From the NCBI GenBank assembly GCA_029098165.1, contig JAQXNU010000043.1, positions 1 to 37,817 of the forward strand: a stretch of 37,817 nucleotides of DNA, written 5' to 3'. Of this stretch, positions 1 to 8,563 are shown piece by piece. The stretch comes from Clostridiales bacterium (GTDB taxonomy: Bacteria; Bacillota; Clostridia; Lachnospirales; Lachnospiraceae). A model generated the notes under the pieces. The model was not told the origin of the DNA. It worked only from the letters and a program-made list of their open reading frames with translations, and made no database searches. Position numbers and translations under genes: made by a program. Every line of letters begins with the position of its first letter. The first letter of the stretch is position 1.

Positions 1-101
1 TTCTCCCATTGTGATTTCTACTGATGCATTGGCATACATCATTTTAGAACACGAAAAGGAAAATACAATGGCTTTTTCTATCTGACTAAAAATGGTTAAT
101 T

Positions 102-2675
102 CTAAGCGACTCTGGGTGGTCGATTCCGCCCGACGCTAACAGGGATTATCACACACAAAAAAATCATAATACATATAATACATAAAAGCCCTTCAAATGG
201 ATATTGAAAGACAAAGTATTCTATATTTTTTCTTAAAATATAAGCTACTATTCCCATAACTATACTTCCTATAATCAATAATAGACCAATAACACCCCCT
301 ACATATATTACCCCCTCATATATAAGCATTTTCCTAAGCATCCCTTGCGTCATCCCAATACTCCGCATAGTGGAAAACTCACGTTGCCTAATAATTATAT
401 TCGTGGATGTAGTACTGAAATAATTTATCAATCCCATAAATATCAAAATACCACTAATAGTATACATAATTATCTGACTTGTCCTAATATACAAAGACTG
501 TTTTGCAATTTCATCACTATTACACTTTATCGTATACAAAAGCTGATTTTGGTTGCCTCTGGTAGATTGAAACTTTAGATTTTCCTCTTGAACCCATGCT
601 TTTAATTTCTGTTTACAAATAGCCTCTTTATTTGCTTTTACATTAATCTGTACTTCCAGATTTCTAGCTTTTAAAACATTATTTAACTCTCTGAAAGTTT
701 GATCTGAAACAATCAGATAAACTTTATTATTTCCTTTCCATGATAAATCCAAAGTTGGACAATCCGTCTGTGAAATATTTATATATCCACAATTTCTAAG
801 TCTAACTGTGGGCATTTCCTGCATATTTGTTCCTACTGGCACCAAATCATAAAGTTCTATAGTTTTTCCAATATATTTCGTTTCCAGTTCTTCATATGTT
901 TGTGGTATTAAATTTTCATGTAATATTAATGCACCATTTTTCTCGTTAAATGCTTTTTGATCAACTATTATATTCTTTTCCTCTACATATTTCATTAATT
1001 TTTTCAAACTTTTATCATCTAACGTTTGCATTACAGGTAATGAATCATGCTCTATAATTTTCAAGCTATCAGTTTCTGTTGCATTTTTTATAATAGGTAA
1101 AAATCCTTGTACTATTTTTAGATTCTCATCATAAGAAGCAAGTATATTTTCAATATCCACTACATTATCATCTGTTATCAATTCCATTTCATTTTTTCCA
1201 TTTTCTACTAAATACGTTACAGTATCCATTGGCACTTCAATAGTAAAATCCGGATTCTTCCGTAATCTATTCATTTGATTTGTCCCCTTGGTGACCACTA
1301 TTCCTAATAGCCCTATTTCACAACCAAATGCCAAAAATATTATTATGAATATAAATTTTTTCTTATAACGTAATACATTACGAAACGCCATCCTAAAAAC
1401 AATTCCGGTTCTTTTTGTAAGAGACATTCTACCAAATTCATAACCTGATTGTTGTTGTCCCGCCACTTCTTCATATTTTGCTGCCTCTATTGGAGTAATC
1501 ATAGTTAACTTATGTACTGCCAAAAGGGTTGCCCCAAATAGAGTTATAGCAACTAAAAAAGATACCACGATGTATGCACTTAAGTTAAACAATTCTAATT
1601 GATTATTTGCTTTATACTCACCTAAATAAAGATTTTTAACCACATTGTTTAAGACAAAATATTGTATGGCTATACTGAGTGTTATACCAAATAAACAACT
1701 GTTCAAATAAATATCCCAGGTTTGCATACATACTATTTTTTTTATCTGCCTATTAGTTGCACCTATTGTACGCAATACTCCATATTGTTTAATATCACAT
1801 CCCAGTGATATATATATAATATTATAAATTACTAAAAACAAACAGAAAAATACAGCCAAAACAAACATGTACGCAAGCAAATAATTTCCAACTGTCCCTT
1901 CAATTGCTCTGTACTCTGCAGAATCATAGCTTATAATTCTTTGCTTATCACTCAGATTAATATCTTTTTTTAATTTATTCTCTACTTGTCTTCCGCTTAA
2001 CCCCCAATCTTTTACATCAACAAATAATCGACATGGATATTGTGAAATACCAGCCTGTTTTATTCTGTTCTCAGAAATATATGCAATTGAACTATCGGAT
2101 AATTCGTTATTATAACTACTATAATACCCAGATAAAACAAACTCTTGCTCACCTGTCATTTTTGTCGTAAAAATATCATTCCAATAAAAATTTAATGTAA
2201 TATTCATTCCTATTTTTGGATTATCAATCCCCAAATAGTCTAAAGTCTTTTTTGACACCATTATTTCGTCAGTTTGTTTTGGATAGTTGCCGTATAACTG
2301 TACAAAAGCAGGTTTTATCATATCTTCGTAAGCGGTTTCGTCCAAAACAACGCATCTACTATATGAGTACCTCCCATTCATTAGCTTTCCGATTTCTTTT
2401 TCCTCTCCTATACTATTCACATAGGAAAGACGTTGTAGTTGTTGTTTTGTTGTATCTGTTCCTTCTTCAATAATTGTTGAAATCGTTTTTCCATCTTGAT
2501 ATTGATTTTTCAACTTATCCGCTTGAAGTTTTCCGTGTATTAAAGAAATGATAACTAATGATACTACTACAACGCTCACTACAATACATTGTAAAATGAT
2601 ATTTCTTTCTCTGTTTTTTTTCTTATAAGCTTTTATCAGCGTATTTAGGGATTTTCTTGTTCTATCGTTATTCAT
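102..2675 (-). CDS. FtsX-like ABC transporter permease (857 aa), no partner ATPase visible in window
   Basis: Long ORF; N-terminal TM segment, large extracytoplasmic region, TM clusters containing 'YGVLRTIGATNRQIKKIV' and 'EFSTMRSIGMTQGMLRKMLIYEG', typical of duplicated FtsX domains (MacB/FtsX-like). Confidence 0.88.
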   Translation of the reverse strand: MNNDRTRKSLNTLIKAYKKKNRERNIILQCIVVSVVVVSLVIISLIHGKLQADKLKNQYQDGKTISTIIEEGTDTTKQQLQRLSYVNSIGEEKEIGKLMNGRYSYSRCVVLDETAYEDMIKPAFVQLYGNYPKQTDEIMVSKKTLDYLGIDNPKIGMNITLNFYWNDIFTTKMTGEQEFVLSGYYSSYNNELSDSSIAYISENRIKQAGISQYPCRLFVDVKDWGLSGRQVENKLKKDINLSDKQRIISYDSAEYRAIEGTVGNYLLAYMFVLAVFFCLFLVIYNIIYISLGCDIKQYGVLRTIGATNRQIKKIVCMQTWDIYLNSCLFGITLSIAIQYFVLNNVVKNLYLGEYKANNQLELFNLSAYIVVSFLVAITLFGATLLAVHKLTMITPIEAAKYEEVAGQQQSGYEFGRMSLTKRTGIVFRMAFRNVLRYKKKFIFIIIFLAFGCEIGLLGIVVTKGTNQMNRLRKNPDFTIEVPMDTVTYLVENGKNEMELITDDNVVDIENILASYDENLKIVQGFLPIIKNATETDSLKIIEHDSLPVMQTLDDKSLKKLMKYVEEKNIIVDQKAFNEKNGALILHENLIPQTYEELETKYIGKTIELYDLVPVGTNMQEMPTVRLRNCGYINISQTDCPTLDLSWKGNNKVYLIVSDQTFRELNNVLKARNLEVQINVKANKEAICKQKLKAWVQEENLKFQSTRGNQNQLLYTIKCNSDEIAKQSLYIRTSQIIMYTISGILIFMGLINYFSTTSTNIIIRQREFSTMRSIGMTQGMLRKMLIYEGVIYVGGVIGLLLIIGSIVMGIVAYILRKNIEYFVFQYPFEGLLCIICIMIFLCVIIPVSVGRNRPPRVA

Positions 2676-2717
2676 TAGTATCCTCTCCTTTATTGCATAT
2701 CCTTTTGATTTCTAAAA

Positions 2718-3377
2718 TCAATCAAGATTCCAATATTTATCTAATGGTTGAGTATCGCTTTCCAGAAATTCTATAATTTCTTTATCGTCAAAATAAAAAT
2801 TTATCACTTTATGATTTTCAAATTCTACTAATGTAGGTACCCCGCCCAATACAAATTTGTCTTTATTCAATTCTTCTTTTTTTATATATGGATGCGTAGA
2901 AACCGCATACACCTTACCTGCTTCCTTTCCCTCATGCAATGCTGCATAATTCTCATTTGCCCAAATAACTTTATAGAATATTGGCGGATATTTTTCTTTT
3001 ATCAAATTTTCATTCATCCCATCATAGAACATAATTTTTCCGGTACTGTCTTTTTCTCCAATTTCAACATCATATTTTTTTTCATGGGAATCCCAATCAT
3101 AATTCCTCGTCCCTTTACATGCCTCTGCATCAATTTCATAGACTTCATTTCCTTGTTTAAAATTTTTTATGTCTTCTTTTATGTTATCGCAATATGGACA
3201 TTCTTTTCTATTGAAGTACACATAAAAGTGCCCCTCCTTATCAAACAGATCCTCTATGGATGTAGAATATGCTATATTTTCTTCTTTCACCTTTGGGAAT
3301 AAAATAATCCCCGCACCTACACACATTATAAAAAACACACTACATACTACACTAATTAAAACATTTTTCTTCTTCAT
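2718..3377 (-). CDS. Membrane-anchored thioredoxin-fold protein (bacteriocin transport accessory-like)
   Basis: N-terminal signal/TM segment, 'FNRKECPYCDNIKEDI' CxxC motif and cis-Pro motif 'GGVPTLVEF'; 26-nt overlap with the upstream peptidase-ABC gene. Confidence 0.8.
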   Translation of the reverse strand: MKKKNVLISVVCSVFFIMCVGAGIILFPKVKEENIAYSTSIEDLFDKEGHFYVYFNRKECPYCDNIKEDIKNFKQGNEVYEIDAEACKGTRNYDWDSHEKKYDVEIGEKDSTGKIMFYDGMNENLIKEKYPPIFYKVIWANENYAALHEGKEAGKVYAVSTHPYIKKEELNKDKFVLGGVPTLVEFENHKVINFYFDDKEIIEFLESDTQPLDKYWNLD

Positions 3378-5559
3378 CTATATATTCCCCCTCACCACAT
3401 AACTGGCGGTACAATTCACATTGTTTTTTTAGTTGCTCGTCTGTTCCACTTGCTACTATACTGCCTTTTTGAAGAACATAAATGCAATTGCTATCTGCTA
3501 TTACATCGATCCTATGTGAAATCAGTATAAGCGTTAGATTCTGAATTCCTTTGATATAGTTCAAAATCTCTCTCTCACTTATAGAATCCATATTGCTCGT
3601 TGCTTCATCTAAAATTAGAACCTGAGGATGGCGTAAGATAGCTCTAGTTAATGATATTTTCTGTCTTTGACCTTTTGAAAGATTTTTTCCACGCTCTTCA
3701 AGTACACTATCATAGCCTCTTTCCATCTTGCTTACAAATTGATCTACTCCCATGTTATGTGAAATTTCAATCATTTCATCATCCGTTATTCCATCATTTC
3801 CCATTTTTAAATTTTCTCTAACACTCGCAGTAAACAAGAAATCTTCTTGTGACACATATACAATAGCTGCTCGGATTTCTTGAACCCCCAAATTTTGAAA
3901 TTCTATATTGTCAACATATACCTCCCCCTTATCCGGAGAATAAAATTTCATAAATAATTTTGCTAAAGTTGTTTTTCCCGATCCTGTTTCTCCAACAATG
4001 GCTATCTTCTCTCCTTTTTTTATTTTAATATTGATCTTATCTAGTACATTTTTTCCAGAACGGAACTGTAAATTAACATCTTTCAGTTCTATTTTTTCAT
4101 TAATTTTAAGTGCCTCTACATTATCCTTTGATTTCTCTATTTTGATGCACAGCACACTTTCTAAACGCTCCATGGCGACATGAGCAGCATGGTATAGTGG
4201 CTGTAAATTTACAATATCTTTAACTGGTGTTAATAGATACCCAATCAAAATATTATAAGTAACCAATTCTCCTATGGATAAGTTATTACGGATAATTTCA
4301 AATGTTCCAAAACACAACACAATAATTTCTCCCACTCCACCTATTAGAACTTTTATAGCTGACTGTAAATTTTCTGTACTTCCTAGTTCTAAAATCGTAT
4401 CTTGCCATTTTTCTATTTTCTTTTTTCCATTATTAAAGATTGTCCCATTATATGTATACGCTTTAACTGTCAAAATTCCTTCAATAGAATCAATCAAATG
4501 TGCAGTCACTCGTGCCTCTCTAGACATTTCTTTCGAATTTAAAACAGTATAATATTTCTTAAACCACACCATAACCCCAATATATGCAAAACACATTATA
4601 GCAACTACGGTAAATATTTTAATATTCAACAGACATAAAATAATGCTTACTGCAATTACAAATAATATATCAATTGGTAGAACCAATATGCTGCTTACCA
4701 AAGCCTCTTGAACTCTAATAACATCCTGAAATCTTGAAATAAATTCACCATTTTTACGTTTTTCAATAGAATCCACTTTTAAGTCGAGCAAATGCTTATA
4801 ATATTTAAGACTAAGCTCTAAATTGAAGGACTTTGAAATATCTAATGAAATTTTCGCTCTCCCCCAATCTACAATCGTTTTAACCAGCAACATTAAAATA
4901 ACCATTAGTGTCATAAATATTAAACTATAGATCAATCTATTTGGAATAATAGTATCTATCAGAGTTCCAAAGTAAAAAGAGGTAATAATAGAAATTCCCA
5001 TTGATATCCCAGAAAGTAACATAATATAGATCGTTCTCTTCCATTCTTTTTTTATCAACCCCAAAAATTTATTCTCATTACCTCGTATACTTTCCTTTTT
5101 TCGATAAAATTCTTCTGTTGTCTTAAAAATAATAATAATACCTGTCCAAAAATAGGGACAATTTTCCCCAAACTCAGAATTAAAAAATTTATTTCTATTC
5201 ACTTCTACGATACCAACAGATGGATCCGCAATTACTATGCTATCCTTTTTTATTTTGTAAATTACAACAAAATGTGCTAAGCCATCTTCTTGATATACGT
5301 GTGCAACGCATGGGAATTCTAATTCATTTTCTCTGAATTCTTCATTTTTTTTATATGCTGATGCCAAAAATCCTATATTTTCTGCAACTCGACAAATATC
5401 CCAGACACTCGTTCCTTCTTTGTTAGTTTCTAAAGCTTCGCTTAGTTCTATCATAGACATTTTCTTTCCATAGTACCATGCTATACTTGCTAAACAGGCC
5501 CCCGCACAATCTGTAGAGTCATATTGTTTTACACATCTGTATTTCATGTCTTTCACCAT
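3352..5559 (-). CDS. C39 peptidase-containing ABC exporter (bacteriocin/double-glycine peptide processing); an alternative start is ATG at 5547
   Basis: N-terminal 'QYDSTDCAGACLASIAWYYG' and 'AHFVVIYKIKKDSIVIADPS' (C39 Cys, His/Asp), central TM domain, Walker A 'GETGSGKTTLAK', signature 'LSKGQRQKISLTRAI', Walker B 'VLILDEATS'. Confidence 0.93.
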   Translation of the reverse strand: MVKDMKYRCVKQYDSTDCAGACLASIAWYYGKKMSMIELSEALETNKEGTSVWDICRVAENIGFLASAYKKNEEFRENELEFPCVAHVYQEDGLAHFVVIYKIKKDSIVIADPSVGIVEVNRNKFFNSEFGENCPYFWTGIIIIFKTTEEFYRKKESIRGNENKFLGLIKKEWKRTIYIMLLSGISMGISIITSFYFGTLIDTIIPNRLIYSLIFMTLMVILMLLVKTIVDWGRAKISLDISKSFNLELSLKYYKHLLDLKVDSIEKRKNGEFISRFQDVIRVQEALVSSILVLPIDILFVIAVSIILCLLNIKIFTVVAIMCFAYIGVMVWFKKYYTVLNSKEMSREARVTAHLIDSIEGILTVKAYTYNGTIFNNGKKKIEKWQDTILELGSTENLQSAIKVLIGGVGEIIVLCFGTFEIIRNNLSIGELVTYNILIGYLLTPVKDIVNLQPLYHAAHVAMERLESVLCIKIEKSKDNVEALKINEKIELKDVNLQFRSGKNVLDKINIKIKKGEKIAIVGETGSGKTTLAKLFMKFYSPDKGEVYVDNIEFQNLGVQEIRAAIVYVSQEDFLFTASVRENLKMGNDGITDDEMIEISHNMGVDQFVSKMERGYDSVLEERGKNLSKGQRQKISLTRAILRHPQVLILDEATSNMDSISEREILNYIKGIQNLTLILISHRIDVIADSNCIYVLQKGSIVASGTDEQLKKQCELYRQLCGEGEYIDEEEKCFN

Positions 5560-5572
5560 CTCCCTAATAAAT

Positions 5573-5599
5573 AAAGGGGCGATACAAGCTCGCCCCTTT
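5573..5599 (-). terminator. Perfect 10-bp inverted repeat hairpin between the precursor gene and the exporter gene (possible attenuator/leaky terminator)
   Basis: AAAGGGGCGA (5573-5582) / TCGCCCCTTT (5590-5599), 7-nt loop; on the minus strand followed by TTTATTTATT. Confidence 0.7.
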
Positions 5600-5630
5600 A
5601 TATGTGCCTTAATCCTTAATCAGCAGATAT

Positions 5631-5831
5631 TTAATATCCACAATCTTCATAACAAAACTGAATGTATTTGCTTGCCTTATTTTTCTGTCCAGAATTCATC
5701 AGGTTTTCAATTGTAGCTACCATGTCATCTGCATTAGCTGGGCAACAGAAAAAATAGCCATAATCAGAATTACATTTACCTCCCGTTACCATTTCCATTT
5801 CTTTTTGTGACATTTTTTGCATTCCATTCAT
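5631..5831 (-). CDS. Double-glycine-leader bacteriocin-like precursor peptide (66 aa)
   Basis: Start refined to ATG at 5831 with AGGAGG just upstream: MNGMQKMSQKEMEMVTGG|KCNSDYGYFFCCPANADDMVATIENLMNSGQKNKASKYIQFCYEDCGY. GG leader, 48-aa core with five Cys, adjacent to a C39 exporter. Confidence 0.82.
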   Translation of the reverse strand: MNGMQKMSQKEMEMVTGGKCNSDYGYFFCCPANADDMVATIENLMNSGQKNKASKYIQFCYEDCGY

Positions 5832-5962
5832 GTTCGCTTCCTCCTTATATATTTGATACTTAATTAGTACTCCATAATATAAATTTTTTCTATATTTTTT
5901 GCGTAGTTTGTGTTTTTTTTTGCCTAGTTGGAATTTGATTAAATACTTTAAAAACATCTATG

Positions 5963-6664
5963 CTACACTGGAATTATATCTAAAACTTGTACACCTACTA
6001 AAATTCCCCTCTCTATCTTTCTCCTATAATTCCGAAGGCTATGGATATGAAACCCAGGAATTCCCCAAGCATAAGAAATTTTGCGAACATAATACTCTTT
6101 TGATTTTGTAAATATTTTTCCTTGCTTCCTATTTAATAACTTCATAATCCGTAACGACTGAGCTGAGATCTTAGGGAACGCACCATTAACTTTTTTGTAC
6201 AAATCCCCTCTTTTAGTTTCTTCCAAAATAATGGTTTTTCCATGCATACAGGACCATTCTATACATGGAATATCTACACTTCTTATCCCTGTTTCCATTG
6301 CAATTCTCAAAAATAAGGAAGTTTCAAAATCTTTTTTGTATAGGAATTGATCTGCTATCATCTTATAATATTCAACAAAATAAATTTCTCTTATCTTTCT
6401 TTGTAGTTCTGCCAAAGAAATACTATCCAGCCATTCCAGTTTTTCTCTATATTTTTCTACAAATATCATTCTCTGCTCAGCTTTAAAAGATTGCCTCAAA
6501 GCACGGATAGCCTCTGGCCAACATTTTCTTTGTCCAGGTAATAATAAACATACCATTTTCTGTAAAAATTTTTCTTCACTATCCGGATGCCACTGTATTA
6601 AGCGATTTAATTCTTCATAGGCTTGATTCACTTTATATTCCATTGTACTGTTTCTCATCTTCAA
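5963..6664 (-). CDS. Tyrosine recombinase/phage integrase-like protein, apparently lacking the C-terminal catalytic Tyr box
   Basis: 'FLRIAMETGIRSVDIPCIEW' (Arg I box) and 'FHIHSLRNYRRK' (HxLR box); no recognisable LGH...Y motif before the stop. Confidence 0.55.
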   Translation of the reverse strand: MKMRNSTMEYKVNQAYEELNRLIQWHPDSEEKFLQKMVCLLLPGQRKCWPEAIRALRQSFKAEQRMIFVEKYREKLEWLDSISLAELQRKIREIYFVEYYKMIADQFLYKKDFETSLFLRIAMETGIRSVDIPCIEWSCMHGKTIILEETKRGDLYKKVNGAFPKISAQSLRIMKLLNRKQGKIFTKSKEYYVRKISYAWGIPGFHIHSLRNYRRKIERGILVGVQVLDIIPV

Positions 6665-6926
6665 CTTCTCCTTCGTATGGCTCTAAAATCTTTGAAGCCC
6701 TCTCCACAAACATCCTGTCTGCCCCTGAAATCTCATATTCTTTCCAAAGTGTCTTATGTATCTGTTCCTCTGTTAAATCCCTACACTTTTCTTGCAGCAT
6801 ACGGACAAATGGATATATCATGGTTGCATGAATATTTTTCCCGGATCGTACCATATCTCCTTCCATTTGATATGCTTCCTGTAAGCATTCCAGTATAATG
6901 CGAACATCCGTAACACTTTCTCTCAT
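6633..6926 (-). CDS. Hypothetical protein in recombinase operon (start refined from 6941 to 6926)
   Basis: ORF co-directional with recombinase genes; GGGGAAG Shine-Dalgarno-like sequence upstream of ATG at 6926. Confidence 0.55.
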   Translation of the reverse strand: MRESVTDVRIILECLQEAYQMEGDMVRSGKNIHATMIYPFVRMLQEKCRDLTEEQIHKTLWKEYEISGADRMFVERASKILEPYEGEVEDEKQYNGI

Positions 6927-6958
6927 TGTGCTTCCCCTCATCAGGCTTATCCTCCTAT

Positions 6959-7180
6959 TTACATACGTACTCTCAGTCCATCTAATCTCGACACATTCAA
7001 TCCAACCAGATACCAGTCGTCTCCCATTTCAATCCTGACCGGAACCCAAACATCTTTCACCTTTACATCGAAGCATTCCCCACAATGTAGCCCTCCATAA
7101 AAAGATTCCAAATCAAAACGTATATCATACCTCCCTGTTTCAGTATCATAAAACAATGTTCCTTCTCTGTGTTCACTCAT
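6959..7180 (-). CDS. DUF5348-like small protein
   Basis: 'GTLFYDTETGRYDIRFDLESFYGGLHCGECFDVKVKDVWVPVRIEMGDDWYLVGL' resembles DUF5348 proteins found beside recombinases in Clostridia; recalled, not searched. Confidence 0.55.
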   Translation of the reverse strand: MSEHREGTLFYDTETGRYDIRFDLESFYGGLHCGECFDVKVKDVWVPVRIEMGDDWYLVGLNVSRLDGLRVRM

Positions 7181-7228
7181 AACATCTGCCTCCTTAAATT
7201 TTTCTTTTACTTAGTAATTACCTCATCC

Positions 7229-7885
7229 CTATACAGATTGAAGAAATTCCGGAAAAATTTCATAAAAGTTTTTCCGATACCGATAATAGGTAGAAGAAGT
7301 TAACCCCAACTCCCGCTGCAGTTGTGTCGGTGTTACCTTCTTTTGTACCACCCTCATAAATTCCTGGTTAAACTTTTCCTGTTCTATAGCCCGTGGTCTT
7401 CCTACTTCATCCCATTCACCCCGAAGCCTTTTTGCCTCCATACCTTCCTTTTGTCGCTTCTCCTTTTTCTCCATCTCTGCCTGTGCCATGGATGCATAGA
7501 GTTCAATCATCATATTATTGATTGTTTCTATCATCATCTTTGCCAGATTATTTTCCATCTGAGACAGATCAAACAACGTGGTAGGAAGTTCCAATACCAT
7601 TACCCGAACCCCTTTTTCTTCTAAAAAACGTAGCTGCTTCAAAATCTCCTGCTTGTTCCTGCCAAGTCTGTCCAGCTCTGTAATAATCAGGGTATCCCCT
7701 ACCCGTAAAACATCTTCCACAAGAACGGTATAACGTGGTCTGTCAAAATTTTTACCGGTTATCTTATCTGTAAAAATACTTTCCAGTTTAATTTTCTGAT
7801 TTTCACAAAACCTCTTTATTTCTATAATACCTCGGTCCAAGTGTTGTTCCTTAGTACTGATTCTGTGATACCCATAATATGCCAT
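7229..7885 (-). CDS. Serine recombinase/resolvase family protein
   Basis: 'YYGYHRISTKEQHLDRGI', 'DTLIITELDRLGRN', 'EKKEKRQKEGMEAKR', C-terminal HTH-like 'TPTQLQRELGLTSSTYYRYRKNF'. Confidence 0.9.
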   Translation of the reverse strand: MAYYGYHRISTKEQHLDRGIIEIKRFCENQKIKLESIFTDKITGKNFDRPRYTVLVEDVLRVGDTLIITELDRLGRNKQEILKQLRFLEEKGVRVMVLELPTTLFDLSQMENNLAKMMIETINNMMIELYASMAQAEMEKKEKRQKEGMEAKRLRGEWDEVGRPRAIEQEKFNQEFMRVVQKKVTPTQLQRELGLTSSTYYRYRKNFYEIFPEFLQSV

Positions 7886-7906
7886 ACGTATCCCCCTTTA
7901 TACATT

Positions 7907-8016
7907 CCCAAAAAGTCTTAAAATATTTTGGCATATCTCAAAACCTTCTTATATACTTTTTGGAAATAAAAAAATAGCCTATTACATCTCCCATCAAAAA
8001 GCATACTTTTTGGGAG
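7907..8016. repeat. Cluster of inverted repeats CCCAAAAAGT / ACTTTTTGG(G) upstream of the serine recombinase (candidate res/crossover site)
   Basis: CCCAAAAAGT at 7907-7916; ACTTTTTGG at 7955-7963; ACTTTTTGGG at 8005-8014; local near-palindrome CTCCCATCAAAAAGCATACTTTTTGGGAG ending at ~8016. Confidence 0.5.
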
Positions 8017-8066
8017 GTGACTTTCACTACTTCTGTACGCAAGATGGCATAAAAAAGCAACAAAAA

Positions 8067-8098
8067 AAGACAGAGGTTTTTGAAAATTCCTCTGTCTT
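8067..8098 (-). terminator. Rho-independent terminator downstream of the minus-strand winged-helix gene
   Basis: AAGACAGAGG...CCTCTGTCTT stem; on the minus strand followed by TTTTTTTG. Confidence 0.75.
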
Positions 8099-8106
8099 CA
8101 GATCAA

Positions 8107-8508
8107 CTATTCTGGAAAGATGTCCATCTTTTTTCCTTCAAACTTATATCCTACACCTCTCACTGTTTTAATATAGCGGCACTGCTTTAGCTCCGGTTCA
8201 ATTTTCTTTCTCATACTGGATACCAGACAGTACACAATATTATCAATGCTTTCCGGCAATTCCTCGTTATAAAGAATCTCAAAAATTTTTTCTTTGGTAA
8301 ATATCACACCTGGTCTCCCTGACAAAAGCATAAACAATTCATACTCTGCTTTCGTTAAGACGATCTCCGTCTGTCCTCTATAAATCTTATGATAATCCGG
8401 ATAAATCCTAAAATCGGAATTTTCTTCATCCTCTCCCAGAATGTTTTTTATATTTTCCGCCACATATTCTTTGTATCCCAATACAGTTGAAATAGTTACT
8501 TTCCCCAA
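8107..8508 (-). CDS. Winged-helix (OmpR/PhoB C-terminal type) transcriptional regulator without a receiver domain
   Basis: 'IVLTKAEYELFMLLSGRPGVIFTKEKIFEILYNEELPESIDNIVYCLVSSMRKKIEPELKQCRYIKTVRGVGYKF' is a Trans_reg_C domain; only ~45 aa precede it. Confidence 0.8.
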   Translation of the reverse strand: MGKVTISTVLGYKEYVAENIKNILGEDEENSDFRIYPDYHKIYRGQTEIVLTKAEYELFMLLSGRPGVIFTKEKIFEILYNEELPESIDNIVYCLVSSMRKKIEPELKQCRYIKTVRGVGYKFEGKKMDIFPE

Positions 8509-8563
8509 GCTACACTTCCCTTCTGTTTTCTCTTATTTAGAAATCTCATCACACAGATTCCTT

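Noticed and set aside
2216-5500. Small plus-strand ORFs (e.g. 2216..2473, 2892..3302, 3998..4183, 4274..4552)
   Set aside because: Antisense shadows of long, well-supported minus-strand genes; hydrophobic composition reflects AT-rich reverse complement.
5832-5957. N-terminal extension of the precursor ORF (MFLKYLIKFQLGKKKHKLRKKYRKN...)
   Set aside because: The strong AGGAGG and ATG at 5831, plus a canonical GG leader, indicate the real start; the upstream stretch is probably 5' leader.
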